A stretch of DNA of 64,000 nt from Shewanella electrodiphila (lineage in GTDB: Bacteria; Pseudomonadota; Gammaproteobacteria; Enterobacterales; Shewanellaceae): positions 372,001 to 436,000 of the forward strand of contig NZ_JAKIKU010000003.1 in the NCBI RefSeq assembly GCF_023283985.1, in the 5' to 3' direction. The position numbers and the translations under genes are program-made. How positions within the stretch are numbered: position 1 is the stretch's first letter; each line of letters starts with the position of its first letter. Of this stretch, positions 45,342-53,517 are shown in pieces. The notes under the pieces were generated by a model. That model was not told the DNA's origin. It did no database searches and saw nothing but the letters and a program-made list of their open reading frames with translations.

Positions 45342-46181
45342 ATGAAATTAGAAACAATTGATTACCGCTCAGAGGGCTGTGCAAAGCAGTTTGTTGAGTC
45401 ATTAAGAGAAACAGGGTTTGGTGTATTATCCAATCACCCAATCAGTAAAGAACTCGTCGAAACCATCTATAAAGAATGGTATGAGTTTTTCCAGTCTGAA
45501 CAAAAAAATGATTTTTTATTCAAACCAGAAACACAGGATGGGTTTTTCCCGGCCTCAATTTCTGAAACGGCAAAAGGCCATAGCGTAAAAGATATCAAAG
45601 AATATTTTCACGTTTACCCTTGGGGCCGTATACCTGAATCATTAAAAGCCAACATTCTGGCTTACTATAAACATGCTAATGAATTAGCTGCGGAATTATT
45701 AGGTTGGATTGAAGAGTATGCACCAGCTGAGGTAGCTGCAAAATTTTCAATTCCGCTGCCAGCCATGATAGCTGAAAGCGAAAAAACATTATTACGTGTT
45801 CTGCACTACCCACCAATGGCTGGCGATGAAGAACTAGGCGCAATTCGCGCAGCAGCACATGAAGATATTAACTTAATAACTGTACTACCCGCGGCTAACG
45901 AGCCAGGTCTTCAAGTACAAACCAAAGATGATAATTGGATAGATGTACCCAGTGATTTTGGTAATATCATTATTAATATCGGTGATATGCTTCAAGAAGC
46001 ATCTGGTGGTTATTATCCATCAACGTCACATCGAGTCATTAACCCTGAAGGAACAGATAAGACCAAATCGCGTATTTCGTTACCACTGTTTTTACATCCC
46101 AACCCAGAAGTGGTGTTATCTGAGCGCTACACAGCAGATAGCTACTTAATGGAAAGACTACGAGAGCTTGGCGTTATTTAA
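45342..46181 (+). CDS. 2-oxoglutarate/Fe(II) oxygenase, isopenicillin-N-synthase-like
   Basis: The 279-residue protein belongs to the isopenicillin N synthase-like 2OG oxygenases. Iron ligands are HEDINLI (HxD) and the distal His in TSHRVINP; the 2OG Arg is in SRISLPLF. The N-terminal GFGVLSNHPI block is typical of the DIOX_N domain. The substrate is unknown. It stands alone with a terminator after it and an uncharacterised intergenic region before it. Confidence 0.87.
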   Translation: MKLETIDYRSEGCAKQFVESLRETGFGVLSNHPISKELVETIYKEWYEFFQSEQKNDFLFKPETQDGFFPASISETAKGHSVKDIKEYFHVYPWGRIPESLKANILAYYKHANELAAELLGWIEEYAPAEVAAKFSIPLPAMIAESEKTLLRVLHYPPMAGDEELGAIRAAAHEDINLITVLPAANEPGLQVQTKDDNWIDVPSDFGNIIINIGDMLQEASGGYYPSTSHRVINPEGTDKTKSRISLPLFLHPNPEVVLSERYTADSYLMERLRELGVI

Positions 46182-46204
46182 GTTCTTGAGTATTTCCAAT
46201 AAGT

Positions 46205-46234
46205 TTAAAGCGCCAAATGGCGCTTTTTTTTATC
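46205..46234 (+). terminator. Intrinsic terminator of the 2OG oxygenase gene
   Basis: Stem AAAGCGCC/GGCGCTTT with loop AAAT followed by T-run. Confidence 0.85.
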
Positions 46235-46300
46235 ATTTAACGGCATAACAAGGTAGAATATGCCCCCTTTGTTAGTAGTGGTTTTAAAAAAGGCAAACAC

Positions 46301-47245
46301 ATGGCAATTCAATGGTACCCAGGACACATGCACAAAGCTCGAAAAGAGATTGAAGAGGCAATGCCTCAAGTCGATCTTGTCATCGAAGTATTAGATGCGC
46401 GTATTCCATATAGTAGTGAAAACCCTATGGTTTCAACCTTAAGGGGCGATAAGCCATGTATTAAACTACTCAACAAATCAGACCTAGCCGATCCTAAAGT
46501 GACCGCACGCTGGATTGAATACCTAGAGCGTGAACAAGGTGTAAAAGCAACTGCGATAACCACACTTCAACCAGGTCAAGTTAAAAGCATTCCTGATATT
46601 TGTCGTAAGTTAGTTCCTTCTCGCGACAAACTTGAAAAAGATATTCGTACCATGATTATGGGGATCCCGAATGTCGGTAAGTCCACTATTATTAATACCC
46701 TTGCGGGTCGCACTCTCGCAAAAACAGGTAACGAACCCGCTGTCACCAAGCGTCAACAACGTATCAATTTAAAAAATGGTATCGTACTGTCTGACACTCC
46801 TGGTATTTTATGGCCAAAGGTTGATAACGAATCAAGTAGTTATCGTTTAGCTGTCACTGGTGCGATTAAAGATACTGCAATGGAATATGAAGATGTCGCC
46901 ATGTTCGCTGCAGAGTATTTTCTTCACGCCTATCCTGAAGAGATTTGTGAGCGATATAAACTCAAGTCACTGCCTGAAACCGATATTGAATTACTCGAAG
47001 AAATTGGCCGTAAACGCGGTGCATTAAGACCAGGCGGTCGTATTGATTTACACAAAGCATCTGAATTACTACTCCATGAATTCCGCTCAGGAAAAACAGG
47101 CTTATTGACCTTAGAAACCCCTGAAATGGCTGAGATTGAAAAAGCTGAAGTAGCGCGAGTGATGGCAGAAAAAGAAGCCATTAAACAGCAAAAAATTGAA
47201 CAAGAAAAATTAAAACGTTCAGGTAAACGTCATCAAAATGGTTAA
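46301..47245 (+). CDS. ylqF: Ribosome biogenesis GTPase YlqF/RbgA-type
   Basis: This circularly permuted GTPase has the order G4 (NKSDL), G1 (GIPNVGKST), G3 (DTPG), as in YlqF/RbgA, which helps mature the 50S subunit in Bacillus. The start MAIQWYPGHMHKARKEI is diagnostic. The tail is a Lys/Glu-rich helix. E. coli lacks a close relative, but Shewanella and Vibrio carry it. It faces the LMW phosphatase gene convergently across a long palindrome. Confidence 0.92.
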   Translation: MAIQWYPGHMHKARKEIEEAMPQVDLVIEVLDARIPYSSENPMVSTLRGDKPCIKLLNKSDLADPKVTARWIEYLEREQGVKATAITTLQPGQVKSIPDICRKLVPSRDKLEKDIRTMIMGIPNVGKSTIINTLAGRTLAKTGNEPAVTKRQQRINLKNGIVLSDTPGILWPKVDNESSSYRLAVTGAIKDTAMEYEDVAMFAAEYFLHAYPEEICERYKLKSLPETDIELLEEIGRKRGALRPGGRIDLHKASELLLHEFRSGKTGLLTLETPEMAEIEKAEVARVMAEKEAIKQQKIEQEKLKRSGKRHQNG

Positions 47246-47272
47246 CCCTAATTAGTTATTACGTTACGATAG

Positions 47273-47312
47273 AACGTATAAAGGCTTATCACATGATAAG
47301 CCTTTATACGTT
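47273..47312. terminator. Long palindrome between ylqF and the LMW phosphatase gene
   Basis: AACGTATAAAGGCTTATCA and its exact complement flank a 2-nt centre, giving 19-bp arms. It is placed as a bidirectional terminator between convergent genes, but T-runs on either side are short. Confidence 0.7.
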
Positions 47313-47315
47313 AAA

Positions 47316-47849
47316 TTAGAGAGATTCTGCCGATTTAATCCGCTTTGCCAACGCAACTAAACTTGCATCCAACAAATCTAAAACCACTTCAAAACCATTC
47401 TCGCCGCCGTAATAGGGATCGGGCACTTCCATTACACCGTTAACGTCATCTGCTGCAAAGGATAAAATCAACCTCAATTTATGTTGGTATTGAGAAGGAC
47501 AGCGAATGATTAAATCATCCATATTAGTGTTATCAGCTGCCAATATTAAGTCAAACTGCTCAAAATCTTGGTCTATTACTTTACGTGCTTTCATACCACT
47601 GAACTCTAATCCACGAGCCTCACCTGCTTTGATTGAACGAGGATCCGGTGGGTTTCCTTGATGATAGGCCGCTGTTCCTGCTGAATCTATATGAATTTCA
47701 AGACCTAACTCAGCAACTTTATGGCGAAAAACAGCTTCAGCGCTAGGCGAGCGGCAAATATTACCGAGACAAACAAAAAGTACTGACTTAACCTGACTCA
47801 AGTTTAGCGTTTGTATCGCATCAGCTTTAGAATGGGATTGGGATTCCAA
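47316..47849 (-). CDS. Low-molecular-weight protein-tyrosine-phosphatase
   Basis: The Cys-X5-Arg active site is VCLGNICRSPSAE (Cys27, Arg33) and the general acid motif is PDPYYGG. The protein is 177 residues with a 20-residue N-terminal extension before the fold. The start is TTG at 47849 supported by a strong AGGAG site six bases upstream. It is a stand-alone gene; no capsule/wzc-type kinase is near, so a role in exopolysaccharide control (as for Wzb/Etp) is not indicated. Confidence 0.9.
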   Translation of the reverse strand: MESQSHSKADAIQTLNLSQVKSVLFVCLGNICRSPSAEAVFRHKVAELGLEIHIDSAGTAAYHQGNPPDPRSIKAGEARGLEFSGMKARKVIDQDFEQFDLILAADNTNMDDLIIRCPSQYQHKLRLILSFAADDVNGVMEVPDPYYGGENGFEVVLDLLDASLVALAKRIKSAESL

Positions 47850-47931
47850 TACTTACTCCTTTATTTCGCTTGGAAAAATCGTAGATTTAGCGAACCTAAT
47901 ATTAACTAGGTTTAGGTCAAAAAGCCTATAT

Positions 47932-48768
47932 TTATTCATTCCTTAACCTTAAAAAATGCGCGAATCGTGGAATGCCGTTTTTCGTCAGCCCTAAATATTG
48001 GTAAGTGATGATTGAGCCAATTGCCGGCGGGTTAGCTCTTTGATGATCACTAAAACCACTGCCAATTTTAAACTGTTTTCCATCAGGCATTTCAACAGTG
48101 AGAGAGCCTAGTAAACCTGAATATTTCCCCTTACCTTCGTTATAAGCGATGACAATGGCTTCAGCATCATAGCGAGGTTTGAGTTTAACAATATCTTGGC
48201 TGCGGCCCACTTTATACAAGGCCGATTTTTTATGTAGCATCAGGCCTTCAGCTTTTAGTGCTATAACACGATTAAGTTCTTGATATAGCGCTTCGTGAGT
48301 TGAGAATGATTGTTGGGGGATCATGTTTATGTACTTAGAGTGAGACGCTATTTGTGCCATGTCTTGCACACGCTGACTAAATTCGCCCTTATGTTCTGGC
48401 ATATCAAAAATCATAAACTTAACTTGTCGCCACAAGGGGTTATCGACCCTCTGACTTCGCGATAGCGCGGACACTGATTCAAAATCATTACGTTTAATCC
48501 ATAACTCGCCATCCAGTTTAGACGCTGGAAAGTCTGCAACAAACCAATCAGGCACGAATATCTTTCTACCAGAGCGAGACAACAGATGTTCACCATTCCA
48601 ATAGCCTCTTACACCATCAAGCTTTTCACTGACAAAGTATTGTTCAACCTTGATGTCATCTTGAAACCGGCTAGCAAGTTGAATGGGAGGCTTTTCAGCT
48701 GCAAACAATGAAACAGAAAGTAATAAATAGATGGGAAGAAATATAATAGACAGTAAATATCTTTGCAT
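47932..48768 (-). CDS. ligE: Periplasmic ATP-dependent DNA ligase (LigE type)
   Basis: The small ATP-dependent ligase has an N-terminal signal peptide (LLSIIFLPIYLLLSVSLFAA, cleavage near residue 24). The adenylated Lys is in SEKLDGVRGYW (Lys49). Later motifs include SKLDGELW, FDMPEHKGEF, EGLMLHK and VKLKPRYDAEAIVI. It contains only the nucleotidyltransferase and OB domains, as in LigE of Neisseria, Haemophilus and Psychromonas. The signal peptide points to a role outside the cytoplasm, such as DNA uptake or biofilm DNA repair, which is inferred. Start 48768 has an AAGGA site; the frame is open 18 codons further. Confidence 0.92.
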   Translation of the reverse strand: MQRYLLSIIFLPIYLLLSVSLFAAEKPPIQLASRFQDDIKVEQYFVSEKLDGVRGYWNGEHLLSRSGRKIFVPDWFVADFPASKLDGELWIKRNDFESVSALSRSQRVDNPLWRQVKFMIFDMPEHKGEFSQRVQDMAQIASHSKYINMIPQQSFSTHEALYQELNRVIALKAEGLMLHKKSALYKVGRSQDIVKLKPRYDAEAIVIAYNEGKGKYSGLLGSLTVEMPDGKQFKIGSGFSDHQRANPPAIGSIITYQYLGLTKNGIPRFAHFLRLRNE

Positions 48769-49040
48769 AGTAGCATCCTTGCTAGTAATAATTTGAAAAT
48801 GAAACCTATTGGACTTGATCAATACACTGCTGCCACAACAGCGACCATATTGAATAGCAACAGTAGTCGGCTCCTACCTTAGTTAACAGCTAGCATAGTT
48901 AACCCCAGCTATAGACAACAACTCTGACACTAAACAGCATTCAAGATAATTGATTTTAGTAAAGATTTTATATTTTGCTATGTTAAGGGCTGATATAACA
49001 ATCTACCTACGTTACACACAAAATGAGATATAGGCATAAA

Positions 49041-49415
49041 ATGAAACCGGTAAATAATAATGGCTTTAAACGGATCATCCGAGCGACTGGCTTTTCATTA
49101 CAGGGGTTAACAAGCGCCTGGAAAAATGAAGCTGCATTTAGACAAGAACTTATCTTAGCAATGGTATTACTCCCTATTGCACTTTTCACCAATGTCAGCT
49201 TTATCGAATCAATATTAATGATAATGACTTTGTTCATCGTACTTATCACAGAGTTACTTAACTCAGCCATCGAAGCGGTCGTCGATAGAATAGGTGATGA
49301 AATCCATCCTTTAAGTGGTCAAGCCAAAGACGTGGCTTCTGCAGCGGTATTTTTAAGTTTGGCATTGTGCGCTATAACGTGGGGCGCAATATTGATCAAT
49401 GCTTACTTATTATAG
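49041..49415 (+). CDS. dgkA: Diacylglycerol kinase, prokaryotic
   Basis: The integral membrane DgkA recycles diacylglycerol to phosphatidic acid. The sequence has GFSLQGLTSAWKNEAAFRQEL, the ELLNSAIEAVVDRIGDEIHPLSGQAKDVASAAV catalytic region and three hydrophobic helices. ATG 49041 gives 124 residues (E. coli 122); an ATG six codons earlier has no ribosome site. Confidence 0.94.
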   Translation: MKPVNNNGFKRIIRATGFSLQGLTSAWKNEAAFRQELILAMVLLPIALFTNVSFIESILMIMTLFIVLITELLNSAIEAVVDRIGDEIHPLSGQAKDVASAAVFLSLALCAITWGAILINAYLL

Positions 49416-49479
49416 CTATTCGTCCGAATCACTCTCTTGTAGTAAAGACAGCTAAAAACATTAAATGATCCAGCTAAGA

Positions 49480-50331
49480 TCAACGATAAATTTTATGTGT
49501 TAGTACTAGCAGAGCTTGTTCAATTTCATCAATTCGCTCACTGTTAATCCAATGCGCGGCGTAAATATGTCTGCGCATTGGCTCAACGCCTTCAACTAAA
49601 AACAGTTCAGATTGTAAAAGCTTTTCCTCAACCATCGTTTCAGGCAAAAAAGCACTACCGCCATTGCTCATTAGATAATCAAATGCTATTTGCGCAGAAC
49701 TGGTATGTAGAGATGCCATGGGAAAGTATGCTAACTCTTGCGCATGCATGATATTAAAAGCGGTACCCCAATCCACTTTCACATACTGGTATTGGCTTAT
49801 ATCATTCACCGATAAGTCAGGCTTGTCAGCCACCAATATTAAATTCACGCGGTGTAGTTTAGTGATTTCGATATCATCGATACGCAGAGGATCAAAACTT
49901 AGCGCGATATCTAGCGTTCTTTCCGACAACTGTTTTGACATCACAGCCGTGGTTATCACATCAGTTCTTAAAGACACGTCTTGTAAGCCAGAACATAATG
50001 GTTGCATCAATTTATTTAAGTAGCTATCCCAAACATTGTGTCCAATACCAAGGCTAAGTTGTACTAGCTGACTGTCTGACAATGATACATCTTGCTTTGC
50101 CCTTTCAACTGCGGTTAACACGGCATTGGCATGCTCTAGTAATCGCTCACCCGCTGGTGTGGGCTGAATATTATTTCGCTCTCTATTAAACAGCGAAACA
50201 CCTAACATATTCTCAAGCTGTTTAACTCTGAAGCTCACCGCGCTACGAGTTAAAAATAGATTATCTGCAGCTTTTCCAAAATGACGGGTGCGATAAACTT
50301 CTAAATACGTTTTTAATAAATCAGTATCCAT
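49480..50331 (-). CDS. hdfR: LysR-family regulator, HdfR-like
   Basis: The N-terminal helix-turn-helix region MDTDLLKTYLEVYRTRHFGKAADNLF, ..RSAVSFRVKQLENMLGVSLF is close to E. coli HdfR (a flhDC repressor). The co-inducer domain is more divergent. At 283 residues it is of usual length. The gene is divergent from an outer-membrane protein gene with a 524-bp spacer, a possible regulatory target. Confidence 0.82.
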   Translation of the reverse strand: MDTDLLKTYLEVYRTRHFGKAADNLFLTRSAVSFRVKQLENMLGVSLFNRERNNIQPTPAGERLLEHANAVLTAVERAKQDVSLSDSQLVQLSLGIGHNVWDSYLNKLMQPLCSGLQDVSLRTDVITTAVMSKQLSERTLDIALSFDPLRIDDIEITKLHRVNLILVADKPDLSVNDISQYQYVKVDWGTAFNIMHAQELAYFPMASLHTSSAQIAFDYLMSNGGSAFLPETMVEEKLLQSELFLVEGVEPMRRHIYAAHWINSERIDEIEQALLVLTHKIYR

Positions 50332-50855
50332 AATGGATTAATACTCAAACAGGAATGTACGAGGTTATTTTAATATCGCTTTATAGCAAAATTATGGCAA
50401 AGAGTAATTAGCTTTAACACTTGTAGACGTAATATCAAATCAGCAAAAAATTGACAAACCCTCTCAATTACAAATTTTTAACACTTAGTCAAAATACTGA
50501 CTGTAAATTCCATAAAATAATCAGTAAATATTCCATTAATGTTCCCTTAAACACACTGAACACTTCATTTTAAAGATTCATTAAACCAAGCCAGGCCTCA
50601 CCGTAAAACCCAACTTAAAGCTTTTAAAACAGGCACTTAAATTTATCATACAAATATTTAGCTTTAGCCCGATGTTTGTCGACACTTCTAAACTTTGATC
50701 TAGGATCACTTTTTAGCACATTTTAACCAACAAAGTCTTCACATTTAGTTACATAGTGCTAGTATTAGTACGCAAAAAGATATAACCCTGATTATAAAAT
50801 AAAAATAAAAAGCACGTCTAACTCACAATGAGTTCATATTAAGTGCGGAGATAAA
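50332..50855. promoter_or_regulatory. Divergent intergenic region, hdfR-like / outer-membrane protein
   Basis: No gene is visible in these 524 bases. The region is AT-rich. A small AACTCA/TGAGTT stem (50820-50834) lies in the leader just before the GGAG ribosome site of the outer-membrane protein gene. No clear LysR T-N11-A box could be singled out. Confidence 0.4.
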
Positions 50856-51743
50856 ATGTTTAAGCGAGCCTCTTTAGGACTTTTAGCTGTGGTTTGTACT
50901 ACTGGCCATGTTAAAGCTGACGAATACAAATTTACCCTTGGTGCATTTTACGCTAGCTCAGATTCAACGATGCTAGTGAAAAGTGCTAAAGATACCGGTA
51001 ATTATTATTTGCTCGATTTTGAGGATGACTTGCTGTTAACCGAAGATCAATTCCTGCCTTTTTTTGAATTCCAATATAGCTTCAAAGAACGCCACCACAT
51101 TTATGTCGATTGGAAGTCATTACACCGTAATGCCGATACCCCACAGTTAGGTTTTGATATCGAAATCCCTGAGTTTGGTGATAATGATCAAAGCTATGTC
51201 ATTGACGGCAGTGCTAAATTATCGACCACATTAAATATCGATATTTTAAGAATTGGTTACGGATATGATATTTGGGAAGGCAATGATTACACTGTAGGCG
51301 GCTCAATTGGTTTGCATACTATGTTTGTAGAAACCATATTTGAAGGTGACATTAGCCTCTGTGGCGAAACTAGCGAACCAAATAGCTTGTGTGATACCGT
51401 CTCATTTACGCCTAAAGTTGTTGATAACGCGTTAACAGCACCTTTACCAAATATTGGTTTATTCGGCATGTACGAATTTTACCCAGGTTGGCAGTTTAGT
51501 GCTCATGCACAATACTTTGCTATTAAGTATGATAACTTTAAAGGTTCATTAGTCGATATTCGAGCAGGTGTTAGTGCCATGATCTGTGAAAACTTCCACT
51601 TATCTTTGGCGTATAATTATTACGATGTTGACGTTGATATTGAGCGTTCTCGTAGTATCTTGGATAAAGAATTTAGAACTTTAGATTACAATATAAATTA
51701 TAGTTTTACTGGCCCCATGTTTGCCGTATCCTATTCATTCTAA
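50856..51743 (+). CDS. Predicted outer-membrane beta-barrel protein of unknown function
   Basis: A signal peptide (MFKRASLGLLAVVCTTGHVKA) precedes a protein of alternating hydrophobic/aromatic strands (FTLGAFYASS, FFEFQYSF, HHIYVDWKSL, LRIGYGYDIW, SAHAQYFAIKY, LSLAYNYYDVDV) ending in Phe, the usual C-terminal residue for BAM-assembled barrels. The 295 residues could make about 10-12 strands. Two Cys (CGETSEPNSLC) may form a loop disulfide. No family name is recognised. It precedes a diguanylate cyclase on the same strand, 145 bp away. Confidence 0.8.
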   Translation: MFKRASLGLLAVVCTTGHVKADEYKFTLGAFYASSDSTMLVKSAKDTGNYYLLDFEDDLLLTEDQFLPFFEFQYSFKERHHIYVDWKSLHRNADTPQLGFDIEIPEFGDNDQSYVIDGSAKLSTTLNIDILRIGYGYDIWEGNDYTVGGSIGLHTMFVETIFEGDISLCGETSEPNSLCDTVSFTPKVVDNALTAPLPNIGLFGMYEFYPGWQFSAHAQYFAIKYDNFKGSLVDIRAGVSAMICENFHLSLAYNYYDVDVDIERSRSILDKEFRTLDYNINYSFTGPMFAVSYSF

Positions 51744-51751
51744 TGTTCAAA

Positions 51752-51775
51752 AAGCACCTTAATAAAGGTGCTTAA
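51752..51775 (+). other. Hairpin after the outer-membrane protein gene, lacking a T-run
   Basis: AAGCACCT/AGGTGCTT with loop TAATAA is followed by A residues instead of T. It is terminator-shaped only on the minus strand, where there is no convergent gene; it may be a 3'-end stabiliser. Confidence 0.5.
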
Positions 51776-51888
51776 AAAACGTTGAAGATTAATAATTAAG
51801 TCACTTTCAAGCATCAACATTCATTAAAATTATGCCTCTTTTCTTTTGATAGTTTGCAAAGTGACCTCAACTGGTATTGAGGAATTGC

Positions 51889-52914
51889 ATGTCAACTGAT
51901 CAACTAAAATCTGCCGCTTTAAATTTAAAAAAAGCCGTTCCTTTAATGTTGAAACACAGCATTCCAACCACGCCGACCAATTATGCACTTTGGTACACAT
52001 ATGTGGCCGAATCCAATCCCAAGCTTAACCTTGCCCTCGATTCAGCTATTGCACAAAACCAGCAATACTCTCCTGTTTCCAGCGAATTACTTTACCGAGA
52101 ACACATTTCAGATCCCGTTGAGCTAGATGTGCGTGATATGAGACAAAACCTTGATGCAATGGTTTGCGAGCTGTCTCAATCCTTAAAAGACACTAATCAT
52201 GACACCAACAATTTTCAATCAAAAATCGAAAAGGAATTTAGTAAGTTAAGCGAACTTGAAAGCAAAGGCTTTTCACTTGAGCAAGTTATCAAGGTCGTTC
52301 GCAATATCGTCAGTGAGTCAGCAAATATACATTCAAGTACCGTTAGTTTTACCCAGCAATTGGACAAAGCACAATCAGAGATAAATACCCTCAAACAACG
52401 CCTAGCTGAATCTGAAAAAGATGTTTTATTTGATGCATTAACCGAAGCATTAAACCGCCGTGCATTTAACGAAGATATTAATGCCCTTATCAGTCAATCT
52501 CCGTCAGGGGCTTGTTTGATAATCGCCGATATTGACCATTTCAAACAATTCAATGACACCTTCGGCCACCAGCTGGGGGATTTAGTCCTCAAAGTAGTAT
52601 CTAAACGGTTACAGGAATCTTGTCGTGATGGGGTTAAACTTTACCGATTTGGTGGCGAAGAGTTTGCAATTTTATTGCCTAACAGCAAACAACGCATTGC
52701 AAGACAACTGGCTGAAGCCATGCGCCGCTCTATAGAAAAACTGAGCGTCAAAGACCGACGCAGCGAAACACGTATTGATAATATTACTGCTTCATTCGGC
52801 GTCAGTGAATGGAAAGAAAAACAAACAACCAGTCAGCTGATTGAAAGTGCTGACAAGTTGTTATACGAAGCAAAACGATTAGGTCGTAATAGAGTGATGC
52901 CCATTTCAAATTAA
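51889..52914 (+). CDS. Diguanylate cyclase (GGDEF domain)
   Basis: The enzyme makes cyclic di-GMP. The C-terminal GGDEF domain (about 180-341) carries ADIDHFKQFNDTFGHQLGD and the active-site GGEEF (255-259). The RxxD inhibitory I-site is not present at the expected position five residues before GGEEF (RDGVKLYRF instead). The N-terminal 170 residues are helical/coiled, with no membrane segment, and are unassigned. Start 51889 has a GAGG site six bases upstream. Its 3' end overlaps that of the convergent sortase gene by 9 bp. Confidence 0.9.
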   Translation: MSTDQLKSAALNLKKAVPLMLKHSIPTTPTNYALWYTYVAESNPKLNLALDSAIAQNQQYSPVSSELLYREHISDPVELDVRDMRQNLDAMVCELSQSLKDTNHDTNNFQSKIEKEFSKLSELESKGFSLEQVIKVVRNIVSESANIHSSTVSFTQQLDKAQSEINTLKQRLAESEKDVLFDALTEALNRRAFNEDINALISQSPSGACLIIADIDHFKQFNDTFGHQLGDLVLKVVSKRLQESCRDGVKLYRFGGEEFAILLPNSKQRIARQLAEAMRRSIEKLSVKDRRSETRIDNITASFGVSEWKEKQTTSQLIESADKLLYEAKRLGRNRVMPISN

Positions 52915-53517
52915 ACGATGACCACTGTTTACTTTCTTGGCCGTCACCACATAGCGATAATCGCTGTTAGCAGATAAATCTTCAAACGGATAACACGTTA
53001 TTAAAGTTAACTGGTTATCCGTTGTCATATTAAGTACTTCAGTTTGTGTTTCGTGAACGATATCAATATGTGTGATTAAGTAGTTCTGCTGCATTCCGTA
53101 TGATGTTTCAAGCTCAACAATGTCCCCTTTTTTCACTTGTTGCAGGGGTAAAAAATGTGTATCTCTATGCCCTGCAATAATGGTATTACCTTGCTCACCC
53201 ACTCCAGCACCACTTAATACTAAGCTTGGGCCAAATGCTAAGTTTCTCCCTGAAGCCCCCGCGAGAACAAACATTGGCTGGCCGATTGGATATAAGTCAG
53301 TTTCTTTATCTGCGTATAATTTTAACTTAGCCACAGGGTGTGTATCTGCCCAGCTCCAAGGTTTATGCGGTAATTGATCTTCTAAGGTTTTACTCCATGC
53401 CTGCTCAATCAAATATTGAGCAAAATTAGCTTTAATTTGCATATACGCTCCTTGCGATAAAAAACTCACTCCTATCAATGCCACACAACTCGGAATAATC
53501 CATTTAAATGACATCAT
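52906..53517 (-). CDS. Class GN sortase (proteobacterial dedicated sortase)
   Basis: The sortase fold transpeptidase has an N-terminal membrane anchor (about 6-28) and the catalytic set His117 (AGHRDTHF), Cys175 (TLITCYPF) and Arg188 (DYRYVV). Sortases cleave LPXTG-type signals and join the Thr to an amine. In Gram-negatives one class, called class GN, is always beside a single target gene. Here that target is the overlapping upstream gene (14-bp overlap), so they are coupled. The acceptor in the periplasm or outer membrane is unknown. The 3' end overlaps the diguanylate cyclase gene. Confidence 0.92.
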   Translation of the reverse strand: MMSFKWIIPSCVALIGVSFLSQGAYMQIKANFAQYLIEQAWSKTLEDQLPHKPWSWADTHPVAKLKLYADKETDLYPIGQPMFVLAGASGRNLAFGPSLVLSGAGVGEQGNTIIAGHRDTHFLPLQQVKKGDIVELETSYGMQQNYLITHIDIVHETQTEVLNMTTDNQLTLITCYPFEDLSANSDYRYVVTAKKVNSGHRLI

